Below, piece after piece: positions 44,120 to 53,303 of a stretch of DNA of 64,000 bases. The position numbers and the translations under genes are program-made. The notes under the pieces were generated by a model. That model searched no databases, was not told the DNA's origin, and worked only from the letters and a program-made list of their open reading frames with translations. The DNA comes from Peribacillus frigoritolerans (GTDB lineage Bacteria > Bacillota > Bacilli > Bacillales > DSM-1321), in NCBI RefSeq assembly GCF_040250305.1, contig NZ_CP158190.1, positions 1,210,001 through 1,274,000 of the forward strand, read 5' to 3'. Position 1 is the first letter of the stretch. Each line of letters begins with the position of its first letter.

Positions 44120-44587
44120 ATGTTAGTTAAGGATTTCATGATAAGGGAAGTCTTTGTAGCCCGTCCTGATTTTACATTAAAGGAAATTCTGCGGATCTTA
44201 ATCGAAAATAAAGTGGGCGGGGTCCCTGTTGTGGATGAACATGATAAGCTATTGGGAATGGTGACGGACGGGGATATCCTCCGTTATTTGACACCTGCTG
44301 AGGAAGCCATCATGGGGTATTTCACCTACATTACGGTTCTTCCCGGTGAAGAATTGGATGAAAAGGTTACATCCAAAATGAATGATAAAGTCTCACAAAT
44401 CATTAAAAATAAAAAGATTACAAAGCTATCTCCCGAAGATCCGTTAGATGAATTGATAAAGGTCCTTTCCAAGCATCATTTCAAGAAAATCCCTGTCGTG
44501 GACAAAAATGATAAAGTCGTCGGCATCATCAGCAGGGGAGATGCACTTAGGGCCCTTTATAAGGAATTCGTTCAAAAGCTGGAATAA
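44120..44587 (+). CDS. CBS-pair domain protein
   Basis: 155 residues from ATG 44120 after AAAGGGGTGG. Two CBS motifs: VKDFMIREVFVARPDFTL ... GGVPVVDEHDKLLGMVTDGD and KITKLSPEDPLDEL ... KKIPVVDKNDKVVGIISRGD. Such stand-alone pairs bind adenine nucleotides and regulate other proteins. 61 bp behind glpK, so possibly co-transcribed; a terminator follows both. Confidence 0.88.
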   Translation: MLVKDFMIREVFVARPDFTLKEILRILIENKVGGVPVVDEHDKLLGMVTDGDILRYLTPAEEAIMGYFTYITVLPGEELDEKVTSKMNDKVSQIIKNKKITKLSPEDPLDELIKVLSKHHFKKIPVVDKNDKVVGIISRGDALRALYKEFVQKLE

Positions 44588-44597
44588 ATGAGCATCA

Positions 44598-44636
44598 TAA
44601 AAAGGCCTGCTCGATTACGAGCAGGCCTTTTTTGTA
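44598..44636. terminator. Bidirectional terminator
   Basis: AAAAAGGCCTGCTCG pairs perfectly with CGAGCAGGCCTTTTTT around ATTA. Shared by the CBS gene and the convergent PBP gene. Confidence 0.95.
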
Positions 44637-44640
44637 ATCA

Positions 44641-46758
44641 TCATTGAGTGCTTTCTACTGCCTTATCTGCATCAGATTCACCTTTTGCTCTTTTTTCCTT
44701 CAATTTAAAGTAGGCGTCCATTACGTCCCGCCCGATCCGTTTGTTTATATCATCAGAGGGCTTGCCTTGATACACCCATGGCACGACGACAGAGAATGCC
44801 ACTTCCGGATTATTGTGGGGTGCATAACCTACAAGCGTCAAATTGATAGTCGGGACTGGAGCGCTATATTGATTTCTCCGCGGTCCGTCGTAAAAGGCCT
44901 CGGCAGTACCCGTTTTTGCTGCCGCACGGTAGGACTTACCGCCGAAATATTTATATGCCGTCCCGCCTGGCTCCTGTGCGACCTGTCTGAATCCTTCCTG
45001 GACACGTTGCATCCAAACGTCTTTTCCGCCTAAGTCGTTTAATACTTTAGGACTCATTGTTTTAAAAACGCTGCCCAATTCTTGGTGTTCGTTGGAAGGA
45101 TTCCTGATTTCCCTGACCATATGGGGCTCAAGCCTTTTTCCGCCATTTGCAATCGTCGATACGTACTGTGCCAATTGCATAGGAGTATATGTATCATACT
45201 GCCCAATCGATAAATCCAGCAGCAATCCGTCTGTTGACATATCGACTCCTTTAAACCCTACGGATTCATTTGGCAGGTCGATGCCTGTGCGGACACCCAA
45301 TCCAAATTGGGCATAATGATTCCGCATGATTGAATAAGCTTCCCGGTTGATTCCTAACGGCCGGTTAGGGATATAATGACCGCCGGCAATTTTGATTGCC
45401 GTCATGAACATATAGACATTCGACGATTTCTTTAACGCAGAGACATCGGTTACATAACCCAATTCACTATAAGATCCTTTGGGCTTAGCCCTTGCTAATT
45501 GGAGTTTTCTGTCAAAAAAAGCTGACCCTGGTGCGATCGCTCCTGTCTGAAAGCCTGTGTAGACAGTGGCTCCTTTAACAGATGACCCCATCGTATAGGA
45601 TGTCGTAATGTTTCCAAGGGCGAAATCGTTCATTTCGGTCAAGCCGGTTTTACTGTTGCGGCCGTATTGCCTGCCGGCCATCGTGAGCACCTCGCCTGTA
45701 TTCGGGTCCATTAAAACGACAAAGGCACGATCCAATAAGTAGGTATTTCCTTTGGCTTTCGTTTTCCGCAATTCTCTCTCGATGATTTTTTCAACCTGCT
45801 GCTGCAGCTCCATATCAATTGTAAGGACCAAGTCTTTTCCGCTTTGCCCTTCAGTGAGGGTATTCGTTTTGATTACTTCCCCTTTGCTCAGCACATTTTC
45901 AATCCGTGTCTTTTGACCGCGCAGGACATCTTCATATTGCTTTTCGATATAACTTTTTCCGACCCGGTCATTCCTGGTATAGTCTCGTGCCAGATAATAG
46001 TCGATATTTTCACTGGGAATGCCTTCTTCGGAAGAAGAGACCTTGCCAAGAACCGAACGAAGGGTCTTGTCATACTTATAGGTCCTTTCCCAATCCGTCG
46101 TTACATCCACGCCTGGCATTTCATCCAAATGTTCGCTGACCCTGGCGAATTCCTTAGTGGTGACATCTTTATTTTTCACGATCGAGGGTGCAAGGGCATA
46201 GCCGCTATTGAATTCCCGGAAGATGGCGATCACTTCCAATTCATCTTTGGTGAATTCGTTGATATCCTCATCGGTTACCCGTTCCATTTGAAGTTTGTAT
46301 AAATTTTTTTGCTCTAGTTTCTTTTCGACTACTTTCTTCCTCTCGGCCTTGGTAATCAAGGCTTCGGCTTCTTTCGGATGCTTTAAAATCCAAAAATCCT
46401 TTTTATCCGGCAGGGTTACCTTTTTGGTATCTTTTTCTATCAAGGTGGCAAGGACCTCTGCCGTCTTCACCATATCGGCCGTTTTCGTATTCGGGTATTT
46501 CGTATAGGTGATGGCATTGCGTGGCTCATTATCAACGACCGGATTCAAGTTGCGGTCATACATCTTGCCACGGGGAACGGGGGTATTGGCCACATCGTTT
46601 TCCGTTCGGTCGACTTCGCGGAGGTAATCATCCCCATATACGATTTGGACGATGCCAAGCCGGATTATTAAGCTTGAAAATAAAATGAATATTAAAAAGA
46701 ACATAAAGTTCAGTCGGAAAGGAATTGGGGTTTTTTTCTTTTTTTCTTTGGCCATCAT
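44641..46758 (-). CDS. Class B penicillin-binding protein (PbpA/PbpH-like transpeptidase)
   Basis: 705 residues from ATG 46758 (GAAAGG eight bases upstream; starts at 46764 and 46755 are also possible). One N-terminal membrane anchor (about 20-40). Dimerisation domain with RGKMYDRNLNPVV. Transpeptidase domain: TMGSSVKGATVY (S-x-x-K), KKSSNVY (S-x-N), AAKTGTAE (KTG). Elongation-type B. subtilis PBPs PbpA and PbpH have the same length and motif spacing. They cross-link side-wall peptidoglycan with the Rod system. Which paralogue this is cannot be decided here. Confidence 0.93.
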   Translation of the reverse strand: MMAKEKKKKTPIPFRLNFMFFLIFILFSSLIIRLGIVQIVYGDDYLREVDRTENDVANTPVPRGKMYDRNLNPVVDNEPRNAITYTKYPNTKTADMVKTAEVLATLIEKDTKKVTLPDKKDFWILKHPKEAEALITKAERKKVVEKKLEQKNLYKLQMERVTDEDINEFTKDELEVIAIFREFNSGYALAPSIVKNKDVTTKEFARVSEHLDEMPGVDVTTDWERTYKYDKTLRSVLGKVSSSEEGIPSENIDYYLARDYTRNDRVGKSYIEKQYEDVLRGQKTRIENVLSKGEVIKTNTLTEGQSGKDLVLTIDMELQQQVEKIIERELRKTKAKGNTYLLDRAFVVLMDPNTGEVLTMAGRQYGRNSKTGLTEMNDFALGNITTSYTMGSSVKGATVYTGFQTGAIAPGSAFFDRKLQLARAKPKGSYSELGYVTDVSALKKSSNVYMFMTAIKIAGGHYIPNRPLGINREAYSIMRNHYAQFGLGVRTGIDLPNESVGFKGVDMSTDGLLLDLSIGQYDTYTPMQLAQYVSTIANGGKRLEPHMVREIRNPSNEHQELGSVFKTMSPKVLNDLGGKDVWMQRVQEGFRQVAQEPGGTAYKYFGGKSYRAAAKTGTAEAFYDGPRRNQYSAPVPTINLTLVGYAPHNNPEVAFSVVVPWVYQGKPSDDINKRIGRDVMDAYFKLKEKRAKGESDADKAVESTQ

Positions 46759-47098
46759 TAACATTCCTTTCTAGTAAAAGTAAAAAATAAGAAAATTCCT
46801 ATCTCCAATGATATATAAAATTAACTTATTTTTCTATGGTTTATCCGTAAATTTATCTATATTTCCAAAAGATTGTTCTGAAGTTAGATAATCCCTAGTA
46901 ATCTTATAATTGGGAAAATTAATATAATAGATAAATAGAGGAAGAAGCGGTCCAGCGGCAATCATTAGTAGGGATGCGTGGTTGGGGTGCTCATATAAAA
47001 AAGGGGAGCATAAATCAAGGTACTTGGAAAGAAGTCTTGTACATGAACGATTAATGACTATAACCCTAATTCACTACAACGACTTAAGTACCATGATT
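46759..47098. other. Intergenic stretch
   Basis: AT-rich upstream region of the PBP gene, followed by a patch with GGTGCTC...GAGCAT. A 62-codon plus-strand frame (46982-47170) overlaps the next gene and lacks support. Nothing else seen. Confidence 0.4.
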
Positions 47099-47452
47099 TT
47101 ATCTTGCTTCATATTTCCTAACGGGAGTTTGAGTCGTGACACTGATAACCTCTTTGAAATATCCGCATAGCTCAAGCCATTTTTCAGGGTAAATATAGTT
47201 GAAGCGTTCGATCGTTTCTAGGGAGTGAAGCACAAGGCAATCGATTTGACCCGTTTTTTTACTTTGTAAATTGAATAGAAGCTCATGCGGGATTGTGTAA
47301 TAAGGGTGGATTTGATACGGATTGAGTATGACCGGGGAAATATTCTTCTCTTCCATATACTTGTCCGTCACGATCTTTTGGATTGCAAAGCTTTCATCTG
47401 TATGTAAATCCCCGATTTTGTAATTTGGGTTCAATAGTACAATGCCTCTCAT
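47099..47452 (-). CDS. Hypothetical protein
   Basis: 117 residues from ATG 47452 (AGGATGGGTGAAG upstream; GTG 47461 is an alternative). Soluble alpha/beta-looking sequence: RGIVLLNPNYKIGDLHTDES, KYMEEKNISPVILNPYQIHP, QIDCLVLHSLETIERFNYIY and WLELCGYFKEVISVTTQ. The DCLVLHSLE strand faintly recalls serine recombinases but the catalytic Ser and Arg pattern is missing. Same strand as the DUF2515 gene upstream (75 bp gap). Family not recognised. Confidence 0.6.
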   Translation of the reverse strand: MRGIVLLNPNYKIGDLHTDESFAIQKIVTDKYMEEKNISPVILNPYQIHPYYTIPHELLFNLQSKKTGQIDCLVLHSLETIERFNYIYPEKWLELCGYFKEVISVTTQTPVRKYEAR

Positions 47453-47526
47453 TTGCTTCACCCATCCTTTTTGCTAACCATTCTTGCCAAATGGGGGAAG
47501 GGATATTCAAAGTAAGAGGCTTCATG

Positions 47527-48645
47527 CTAGAAAATGGCTTTCATTCCGTTAAGGGTTTTGAGATGCGTGACATTTTCGAGCACCTCGTTGGTCAGGTCCG
47601 CCCTTTTAATGATCGGTAAGCTTCGTAAATCTTCTATGAAGCTTTCATTCGTGAACCAATCAAAGGAATGGGGAGGAAAGACTAGATGATCTTTCCATGC
47701 ATCATGAAGAGTGGGGCTGTAAACTTTATCATCTTTTGACGTGGATGCATCAGAGGTATATATGCTTGCCCAGTAATCCTCTCTTGAACCCGTGTGGGGA
47801 ATCTCTTTTGTAAATTGGCCAACACCGCGAAAAACCACCGGATGCTGAAAAAGAAGCTCATATAATGATTTGCCCGTTTCAATACGCTGTTTCGGGTCGG
47901 CAAAGCGTTCAACGGTAAGGCCTGTCAAGGAATGAAATCCTTTTTGCTTGTTTGCATAAGGAAAAATCACTTTCATGAAGCCTAAGTATTCCTGCAATTG
48001 AAAATCAAGCCTGCGGAGGATTTCGCCATGACGGGTGCGTTTTAATATCCTTTCCTGAAGCATTCTTTGTTCATTGATGATAAGGGCCGTTGTCAAAAGG
48101 GGGGAATGGGGCTCTTCAATGAAAGATTCCCAAATCGGGGCCATGAATCTTGAAATGCGGAATACCGGTAAATACCTTCTTAGCGGAAGTTCTTTTTGTT
48201 TGGAATGTTCATATAAAAGAAGCTGGGGGAAAGCATCAGCAAATATGGCTGAATTGGCGCGCTCAAGGAACAGGAAGAATTTCTGCCGTTCCGCTCGGTC
48301 AAGGAGGTGGGTCATGATTGAACTTTTCAAGTCAGACATATGGTATCCTCCATTCCTCGAAACCATATGTGCTAAAAAGGCCCAATGGACCTCTGGATTA
48401 CGATTGTAAAAGGCAAGATATGCTTGTGTTCTTGTGATATTGTTCCGGTTCAAGGCAGCCGTCACGGTTCGAATCCTTTTTATAAGAGCGGTTTCCTCAG
48501 GGAAAAAAGCTTTTGACTCATCAAAAGGCTGAAAGAGCTCTTTTTGTAAAAGGGATTTTAGCGTGACATATCTTTCAGCATCGATGATGGGTTTTGTTTT
48601 GGCAGGGTGTTTACCCAACAGCTTTTTCAAATATTGGGAGAGCAT
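47527..48645 (-). CDS. DUF2515 protein (YppC-like)
   Basis: 372 residues; ATG 48645. Conserved segments: NRNNITRTQAYLAFYNRNPE, HWAFLAHMVSRNGGYHMSDL, LFLERANSAIFADAFPQLLL, GLTVERFADPKQRIETGKSL, TGSREDYWASIYTSDAST and HDAWKDHLVFPPHSFDWF. These match the Bacillus YppC/DUF2515 family, of unknown function, in a slightly longer version than B. subtilis YppC. Cytosolic, helix-rich. Confidence 0.85.
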   Translation of the reverse strand: MLSQYLKKLLGKHPAKTKPIIDAERYVTLKSLLQKELFQPFDESKAFFPEETALIKRIRTVTAALNRNNITRTQAYLAFYNRNPEVHWAFLAHMVSRNGGYHMSDLKSSIMTHLLDRAERQKFFLFLERANSAIFADAFPQLLLYEHSKQKELPLRRYLPVFRISRFMAPIWESFIEEPHSPLLTTALIINEQRMLQERILKRTRHGEILRRLDFQLQEYLGFMKVIFPYANKQKGFHSLTGLTVERFADPKQRIETGKSLYELLFQHPVVFRGVGQFTKEIPHTGSREDYWASIYTSDASTSKDDKVYSPTLHDAWKDHLVFPPHSFDWFTNESFIEDLRSLPIIKRADLTNEVLENVTHLKTLNGMKAIF

Positions 48646-48728
48646 ACAATCACCACGAATGTTTTTCGATCATTATATGCAGAGCCGTCAAGAAAGGGGC
48701 ATTGCATTTGCAACGCCCCCAGGTGATG

Positions 48729-48896
48729 TCATTTTTTTTTCTTCTTTTCCCGGTACAATAAAATATAATAGACTATCCAGAAAAGAAACACAGGAATGAA
48801 GGATAAAAATCTATATTGGACCGGTACGGCAAATAAGATGAAAATGGATGATAATAAAAAGGGAACCGCCAGGAGTATATATTTTCTCCATTGCAT
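48729..48896 (-). CDS. Small two-span membrane protein
   Basis: 55 residues; ATG 48896 lies after AAGGAGG at optimal spacing, strong evidence for translation. Two hydrophobic helices (about 7-25 and 30-49: YILLAVPFLLSSIFILFAV, then LSFIPVFLFWIVYYILL) joined by PVQYR, with a lysine-only tail (EKKKKK). Function unknown. It lies 83 bp before the DUF2515 gene on the same strand. Confidence 0.72.
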   Translation of the reverse strand: MQWRKYILLAVPFLLSSIFILFAVPVQYRFLSFIPVFLFWIVYYILLYREKKKKK

Positions 48897-49050
48897 ATGC
48901 TGAACCTCCTTAGGTTACGTCATCCTATAAGAATAAAGGAATATCCATCAATAATCTAGAAAAGTCGCAATTGACAAAAATAAGCAAACGTAGTAATCTT
49001 TAAATATAAGTTAAAAATTACCATTAATTTAAAAAAAGGAGGCGAACGTC

Positions 49051-49128
49051 ATGACTAAATCAGTTAAGCACAGTGATGTCATAATCGAATATCATACGTC
49101 CGCCTGCCCAGAGACCTTGTCTTTCTAG
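49051..49128 (+). CDS. Leader peptide 1 of the bmrCD operon (25 residues)
   Basis: ATG 49051 follows AAAAAAGGAGG. Peptide MTKSVKHSDVIIEYHTSACP followed by ETLSF and a stop at 49126. The last four codons and stop lie inside a stem (CCTTGTCT 49115-49122 / AGACAAGG 49127-49134). Two terminators follow. B. subtilis bmrCD is controlled by ribosome-mediated attenuation through the leader peptide BmrB; this is the positional counterpart but much shorter than BmrB. Confidence 0.65.
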   Translation: MTKSVKHSDVIIEYHTSACPETLSF

Positions 49129-49200
49129 ACAAGGGATCCGACGTGTTCATTGATCATTTTAAAGCGCAGGTTGTGGAATTTTCGCGGCCTGCGCTTTTAT
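49115..49200 (+). terminator. Leader hairpin and terminator T1 of bmrCD
   Basis: Stem over the leader stop codon (49115-49134), then AAGCGCAGG (49162-49170) paired with CCTGCGCTT (49188-49196) and followed by TTAT. ACGTC near 49097 and GACGT near 49140 could form an alternative fold. Confidence 0.75.
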
Positions 49201-49217
49201 ATGTGTTATTACGCATC

Positions 49218-49252
49218 TAAAAAAGCTTCCGCTAATTGGCGGGGGCTTTTTG
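49218..49252 (+). terminator. Terminator T2 in the bmrCD leader
   Basis: AAAAAGCTTCCGC pairs with GCGGGGGCTTTTT (G-T pairs) around TAATTG; the T5 is part of the stem end. Confidence 0.75.
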
Positions 49253-49311
49253 GCATTTGGGATACAGGTGCATTAGCATCCTTTCCATATAAAAGATAGG
49301 AGGAATTTAAA

Positions 49312-49368
49312 ATGAGACAAAAGACATTGGAAATTTTATTGAAGCCGGGAGATCCAGAAAGCGGTTAG
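49312..49368 (+). CDS. Leader peptide 2 of the bmrCD operon (18 residues)
   Basis: ATG 49312 follows ATAGGAGG. Peptide MRQKTLEILLKPGDPESG, stop at 49366, 36 bp before bmrC. It is either a second leader peptide downstream of both terminators or a coupling cistron for bmrC translation. Confidence 0.55.
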   Translation: MRQKTLEILLKPGDPESG

Positions 49369-49403
49369 CGAGTGAAAGATTTGACCAAAAGGGAGGGGAA
49401 TTC

Positions 49404-51155
49404 ATGTTTGCGATTTTTAAAAAGCTGTCCTGGTTCTTTAAAGAACAGTGGCAGCGTTACACCTTGGCTATTTTATTTCTATGTCTAGTGAATATCTTGG
49501 AGGTTATCCCGCCAAAACTTGTCGGGAATGCCATCGATGATATGAACAATGGCAACATGACGCAGGAAGCGGTCATGAAATACGTTATTTATTTGCTCAT
49601 GGTACTGATCGGCAGTTACATATTTGGTTACTTATGGAGTTATCTGTTATTCGGCGGAGGTAACCTGGTCGAACGAAAACTAAGGTCCGGATTTATGGGC
49701 CATTTGCTGAAAATGACGCCGAGCTTTTATGAAAAAAACCGTACAGGGGATTTAATGGCAAGGGCAACCAATGATTTAAAGGCAATATCCCTCACGGCTG
49801 GTTTCGGGATATTGACCCTCGTTGACGCAGTGCTGTTCACCATAACGGTAGTAGTCATGATGGGGGCCACGATCAGCTGGCAGTTGACGATTGCGGCGGT
49901 GCTGCCGCTTCCGATCATGGCAGTGATGATGCAAATTTACGTGAAGAAAATTTACAAACGTTTTACGGATGCACAAGCAGCCTTTGGTACTTTAAATGAC
50001 AAGGTCCTGGAATCCATTTCAGGTGTCCGTGTTATCCGGGCCTATGTCCAGGAACGGGAAGATGAAAAGCGGTTTGATGAAATGACCGAGGATGTATATC
50101 GCAAAAATCTAGCCGTGGCAAGAATCGATGCCCTCTTTGATCCGACGATAAGCATTATCATCGGCATCAGTTATTTAATCGGGTTGGGCTATGGCGCTTA
50201 TCTTGTGTTTCAACAGGCCATAACGCTTGGCGGACTTGTTTCGTTCAATGTGTACCTAGGCATGTTAATCTGGCCGATGATCGCGGTGGGTGAACTGATC
50301 AATGTCATGCAAAGGGGAAATGCTTCACTAGATCGTGTTCAGGATACCCTTTCACATGAAGCGGATGTGAAGAATTCAGTTGGGCTGGGGAGTATTGCGA
50401 ATCCGGGAAATATCCAATTCGATTCAGTGTATTTTACATACCCTTCCTCAACGGTTGTGAATCTATCCAATATTTCCGTTCAGCTTGAGCGCGGTCAAAC
50501 ATTGGGGATAGTGGGGAAAACAGGTAGTGGAAAAACGACATTCGTGAAGCAATTGCTGCGGGAATACCCTTTAGGAAAAGGTGAAATCGCTTTTTCAGGC
50601 ATGCCGCTGGAGCAACTGACCCTTGAAGATATTCGTAAATGGATCGGCTACGTTCCACAGGACCATTTTTTATTCTCGAAGTCTGTTAGGGATAACATCT
50701 TATTCGGTAAAATGGATGCAACGGAAGATGAACTGGCTAAAGCTATCCGGCTTGCGGATTTTGAGAAGGACTTAATGATGCTGCCAAACCGTCTTGAGAC
50801 ACTAGTGGGTGAGAAGGGTGTCGCACTATCCGGAGGGCAAAAGCAGAGGATTTCGATTGCCAGGGCACTGATCAAAAATCCAGAAATCCTTATATTGGAT
50901 GATTCCTTATCTGCTGTAGATGCAAAAACGGAGACGACGATCATCGAAAATATCCAAAATGAACGAGCAGGGAAAACGACCATCATCACAACCCATCGCT
51001 TATCAGCCGTTCAGCACGCGGACAGGATTATTGTGTTGGACAGCGGAGAGATCATCGAAGAGGGGACTCATGAGGATTTGCTGCTTAAAGATGGCTGGTA
51101 TAAGGAGCAATATGAGCGACAGCAGGTTGACGAAGGGAAGGAGGTGAAGGCATGA
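49404..51155 (+). CDS. bmrC: Multidrug ABC exporter half BmrC
   Basis: 583 residues; ATG 49404 after AAGGGAGGGG. Six membrane helices (about 1-310), then the ATPase: Walker A GKTGSGKTT, Q-loop YVPQDHFLF, signature LSGGQKQR, Walker B ILILDDSLSAVD, His switch TTHRLS. The residue after Walker B is Asp instead of the catalytic Glu, so this half carries the degenerate site, as in B. subtilis BmrC. It pairs with BmrD to export drugs such as Hoechst 33342 or doxorubicin. Expression is probably induced by ribosome-targeting drugs through the leader. Overlaps bmrD (ATGA). Confidence 0.92.
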   Translation: MFAIFKKLSWFFKEQWQRYTLAILFLCLVNILEVIPPKLVGNAIDDMNNGNMTQEAVMKYVIYLLMVLIGSYIFGYLWSYLLFGGGNLVERKLRSGFMGHLLKMTPSFYEKNRTGDLMARATNDLKAISLTAGFGILTLVDAVLFTITVVVMMGATISWQLTIAAVLPLPIMAVMMQIYVKKIYKRFTDAQAAFGTLNDKVLESISGVRVIRAYVQEREDEKRFDEMTEDVYRKNLAVARIDALFDPTISIIIGISYLIGLGYGAYLVFQQAITLGGLVSFNVYLGMLIWPMIAVGELINVMQRGNASLDRVQDTLSHEADVKNSVGLGSIANPGNIQFDSVYFTYPSSTVVNLSNISVQLERGQTLGIVGKTGSGKTTFVKQLLREYPLGKGEIAFSGMPLEQLTLEDIRKWIGYVPQDHFLFSKSVRDNILFGKMDATEDELAKAIRLADFEKDLMMLPNRLETLVGEKGVALSGGQKQRISIARALIKNPEILILDDSLSAVDAKTETTIIENIQNERAGKTTIITTHRLSAVQHADRIIVLDSGEIIEEGTHEDLLLKDGWYKEQYERQQVDEGKEVKA

Positions 51156-53170
51156 AGGTCGTAAAGAAACTTTTTAATTATGCTGCACTTTATAAAAAAT
51201 TGATCATTGGCGCACTGATCATGCTGGCACTTTCGGTAGCCGCCGATTTAACGGGTCCTTTCGTTGCCAAGAAAATCATCGATTCACATATACTTGGCAT
51301 TGAATCTTCCTGGTATGAGACGGATAAAGGAAAAGATGCTGTCAAGTACGATGGAAATTGGTATAAACGGGCTGATTACTTTGCAAAAGGTGAGAAGAAA
51401 GGCAGGGAAGTCCATGTTCTGCAGGTTGGCAATCAATTTGTCTTCGTAAATGAAGCTGTCCCTATTGATGGGCGCAGAACCTTGGAGGACCAATCATTGA
51501 TCATCAGGAAAGACGGGAAAGAGCAACGTTCACAAGCAGTGAAATTGACAAGTCAGGAAGTGATGGGATTTTACCAACCGGAAATCCCTCGGATCATTAA
51601 GCTTGTGGCTTTTTATTTTAGCCTTGTCATCCTTTCCTCCATTTTTCAATATGGACAGAGCTTTTATTTACAGAAAGCGGCGAACCGAATCATACAGAAG
51701 ATGCGAAATGATATTTTTAAGCACATTTCCCGTTTGCCGATACGTTATTTCGATAATATGCCGGCGGGTAAAGTTGTGGCAAGGGTCACTAATGATACGG
51801 AAGCGATCCGGGAATTATATGTAACCGTGCTCGCCAACTTTTTCTCGAGTACAATTAATATCTTCGGCGTTCTAATTGCTTTGTATATTCTGGATCCACG
51901 AGTCGGTACCATTGGCACTTTACTTATTCCGATCATCGTCATCTGGACGATGGTATACCGTAAATTCGCCTCGAAATATAATCACATCATTCGGGAACGG
52001 GTCAGCGATATTAATGGGATGATCAATGAATCCATTTCTGGAATGAGCATCATTCAGGCATTTGGACGTGAAAAGGAGACGAAGCAATCTTTTGAAAACC
52101 TGAACCGGGAGCATTATTCCTATCAAAATAAAATGCTCCATTTAAATTCGTTGACGGGTGGGAACTTGATTGGCGTCATTAAGGTTTTGGCGCTAATGGC
52201 ATTCGTCTGGTATTTCGGCGGGATTTCCCTTACAGCGAGTTCGGCCATTTCCTTAGGGATGATGTATGCAATTGTTGATTTGATCAGCCGCCTGCTTCAT
52301 CCGCTTCATGGAATCGTCAATCAGTTCGCTAATCTTGAACAGGCGCTTGTTGCAGGGGAGCGGGCATTCAGTTTATTGGATGAGCAGGGATTGGCAGTCA
52401 GTGATGAAAACATATCCAGATACAAAGGAAACGTGCAATTCGAAAACGTTTCTTTTGGTTATAAGGATAATGAATATGTGCTAAGGGACATTTCCTTTTC
52501 CGCTAAACAAGGCGAAACGGTCGCTTTAGTTGGCCACACCGGGTCAGGAAAAAGTTCCATAATGAATTTATTGTTCCGCTTTTATGACAGCAGTGAAGGC
52601 CAAATTAAAATCGATGGCACGAATATATTGGATATCCCCCATCAAACGCTTAGGGAGCATATGGGAATCGTCCTTCAGGATCCCTATTTATTCACTGGCA
52701 CCATCGCCTCCAATATCAGTCTGAATCATAAAGGCATCACAAGGGAAATGGTTGAAAAAGCATTAAGAGATGTCGGGGGGGACAAAGTGCTGAAGCATCT
52801 TCCTTTAGGGCTTGACGAACCCGTAATCGAAAAAGGCGGAACGCTGTCTTCCGGACAGCGGCAGCTAATCTCTTTTGCACGTGCTCTTGCATTCAATCCG
52901 GCCATATTGATTTTGGATGAAGCGACAGCAAGCATCGACACCGAAACCGAGGCGATTATCCAGGAGGGAATGGAAGTGCTGAAAAAAGGGAGAACGACCT
53001 TCATCATTGCACATAGACTTTCCACGATAAAAAATGCCGACCAAATTCTTGTACTGGATAAAGGGCGGATTGCAGAACTTGGTACACATGAGGAATTAAT
53101 GGAACTAAAAGGGAAGTACTATCAAATGTATGAACTGCAGGCTGGTCCGCATAAAGACATGGCGGGCTGA
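51152..53170 (+). CDS. bmrD: Multidrug ABC exporter half BmrD
   Basis: 672 residues. ATG 51152 overlaps the bmrC stop. Between the first two membrane helices sits an extra extracytoplasmic domain of about 100 residues (about 45-145, rich in charged residues), a known BmrD feature. ATPase: Walker A GHTGSGKSS, Q-loop VLQDPYLF, Walker B ILILDEATASID with the catalytic Glu, His switch IAHRLS. The signature is LSSGQRQ, altered from LSGGQ. The dimer therefore has one competent and one degenerate ATP site. Confidence 0.92.
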   Translation: MKVVKKLFNYAALYKKLIIGALIMLALSVAADLTGPFVAKKIIDSHILGIESSWYETDKGKDAVKYDGNWYKRADYFAKGEKKGREVHVLQVGNQFVFVNEAVPIDGRRTLEDQSLIIRKDGKEQRSQAVKLTSQEVMGFYQPEIPRIIKLVAFYFSLVILSSIFQYGQSFYLQKAANRIIQKMRNDIFKHISRLPIRYFDNMPAGKVVARVTNDTEAIRELYVTVLANFFSSTINIFGVLIALYILDPRVGTIGTLLIPIIVIWTMVYRKFASKYNHIIRERVSDINGMINESISGMSIIQAFGREKETKQSFENLNREHYSYQNKMLHLNSLTGGNLIGVIKVLALMAFVWYFGGISLTASSAISLGMMYAIVDLISRLLHPLHGIVNQFANLEQALVAGERAFSLLDEQGLAVSDENISRYKGNVQFENVSFGYKDNEYVLRDISFSAKQGETVALVGHTGSGKSSIMNLLFRFYDSSEGQIKIDGTNILDIPHQTLREHMGIVLQDPYLFTGTIASNISLNHKGITREMVEKALRDVGGDKVLKHLPLGLDEPVIEKGGTLSSGQRQLISFARALAFNPAILILDEATASIDTETEAIIQEGMEVLKKGRTTFIIAHRLSTIKNADQILVLDKGRIAELGTHEELMELKGKYYQMYELQAGPHKDMAG

Positions 53171-53252
53171 CAATTGAATAAGGTTGGATAATCAAGATTA
53201 AACTATAATGAAGGTGCCGACTGTTGGTACCTTCAAGCATAAAGATTGATAA

Positions 53253-53267
53253 TAGTAATCATTACGT
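53253..53267. promoter_or_regulatory. Zur operator before rpmE2
   Basis: TAGTAATCATTACGT matches the B. subtilis Zur box TCGTAATNATTACGA at all but two positions; GTAATCATTAC is a perfect palindrome. A -10 (TATACT, 53280-53285) lies 12 bp downstream, so the box covers the -35 region. Confidence 0.75.
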
Positions 53268-53303
53268 TTAAGATATACCTATACTGACGATGAGGTGATA
53301 ATA

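Noticed and set aside
47099..47452. Serine recombinase fragment
   Set aside because: Only one strand is vaguely similar; catalytic Ser and Arg residues are missing.
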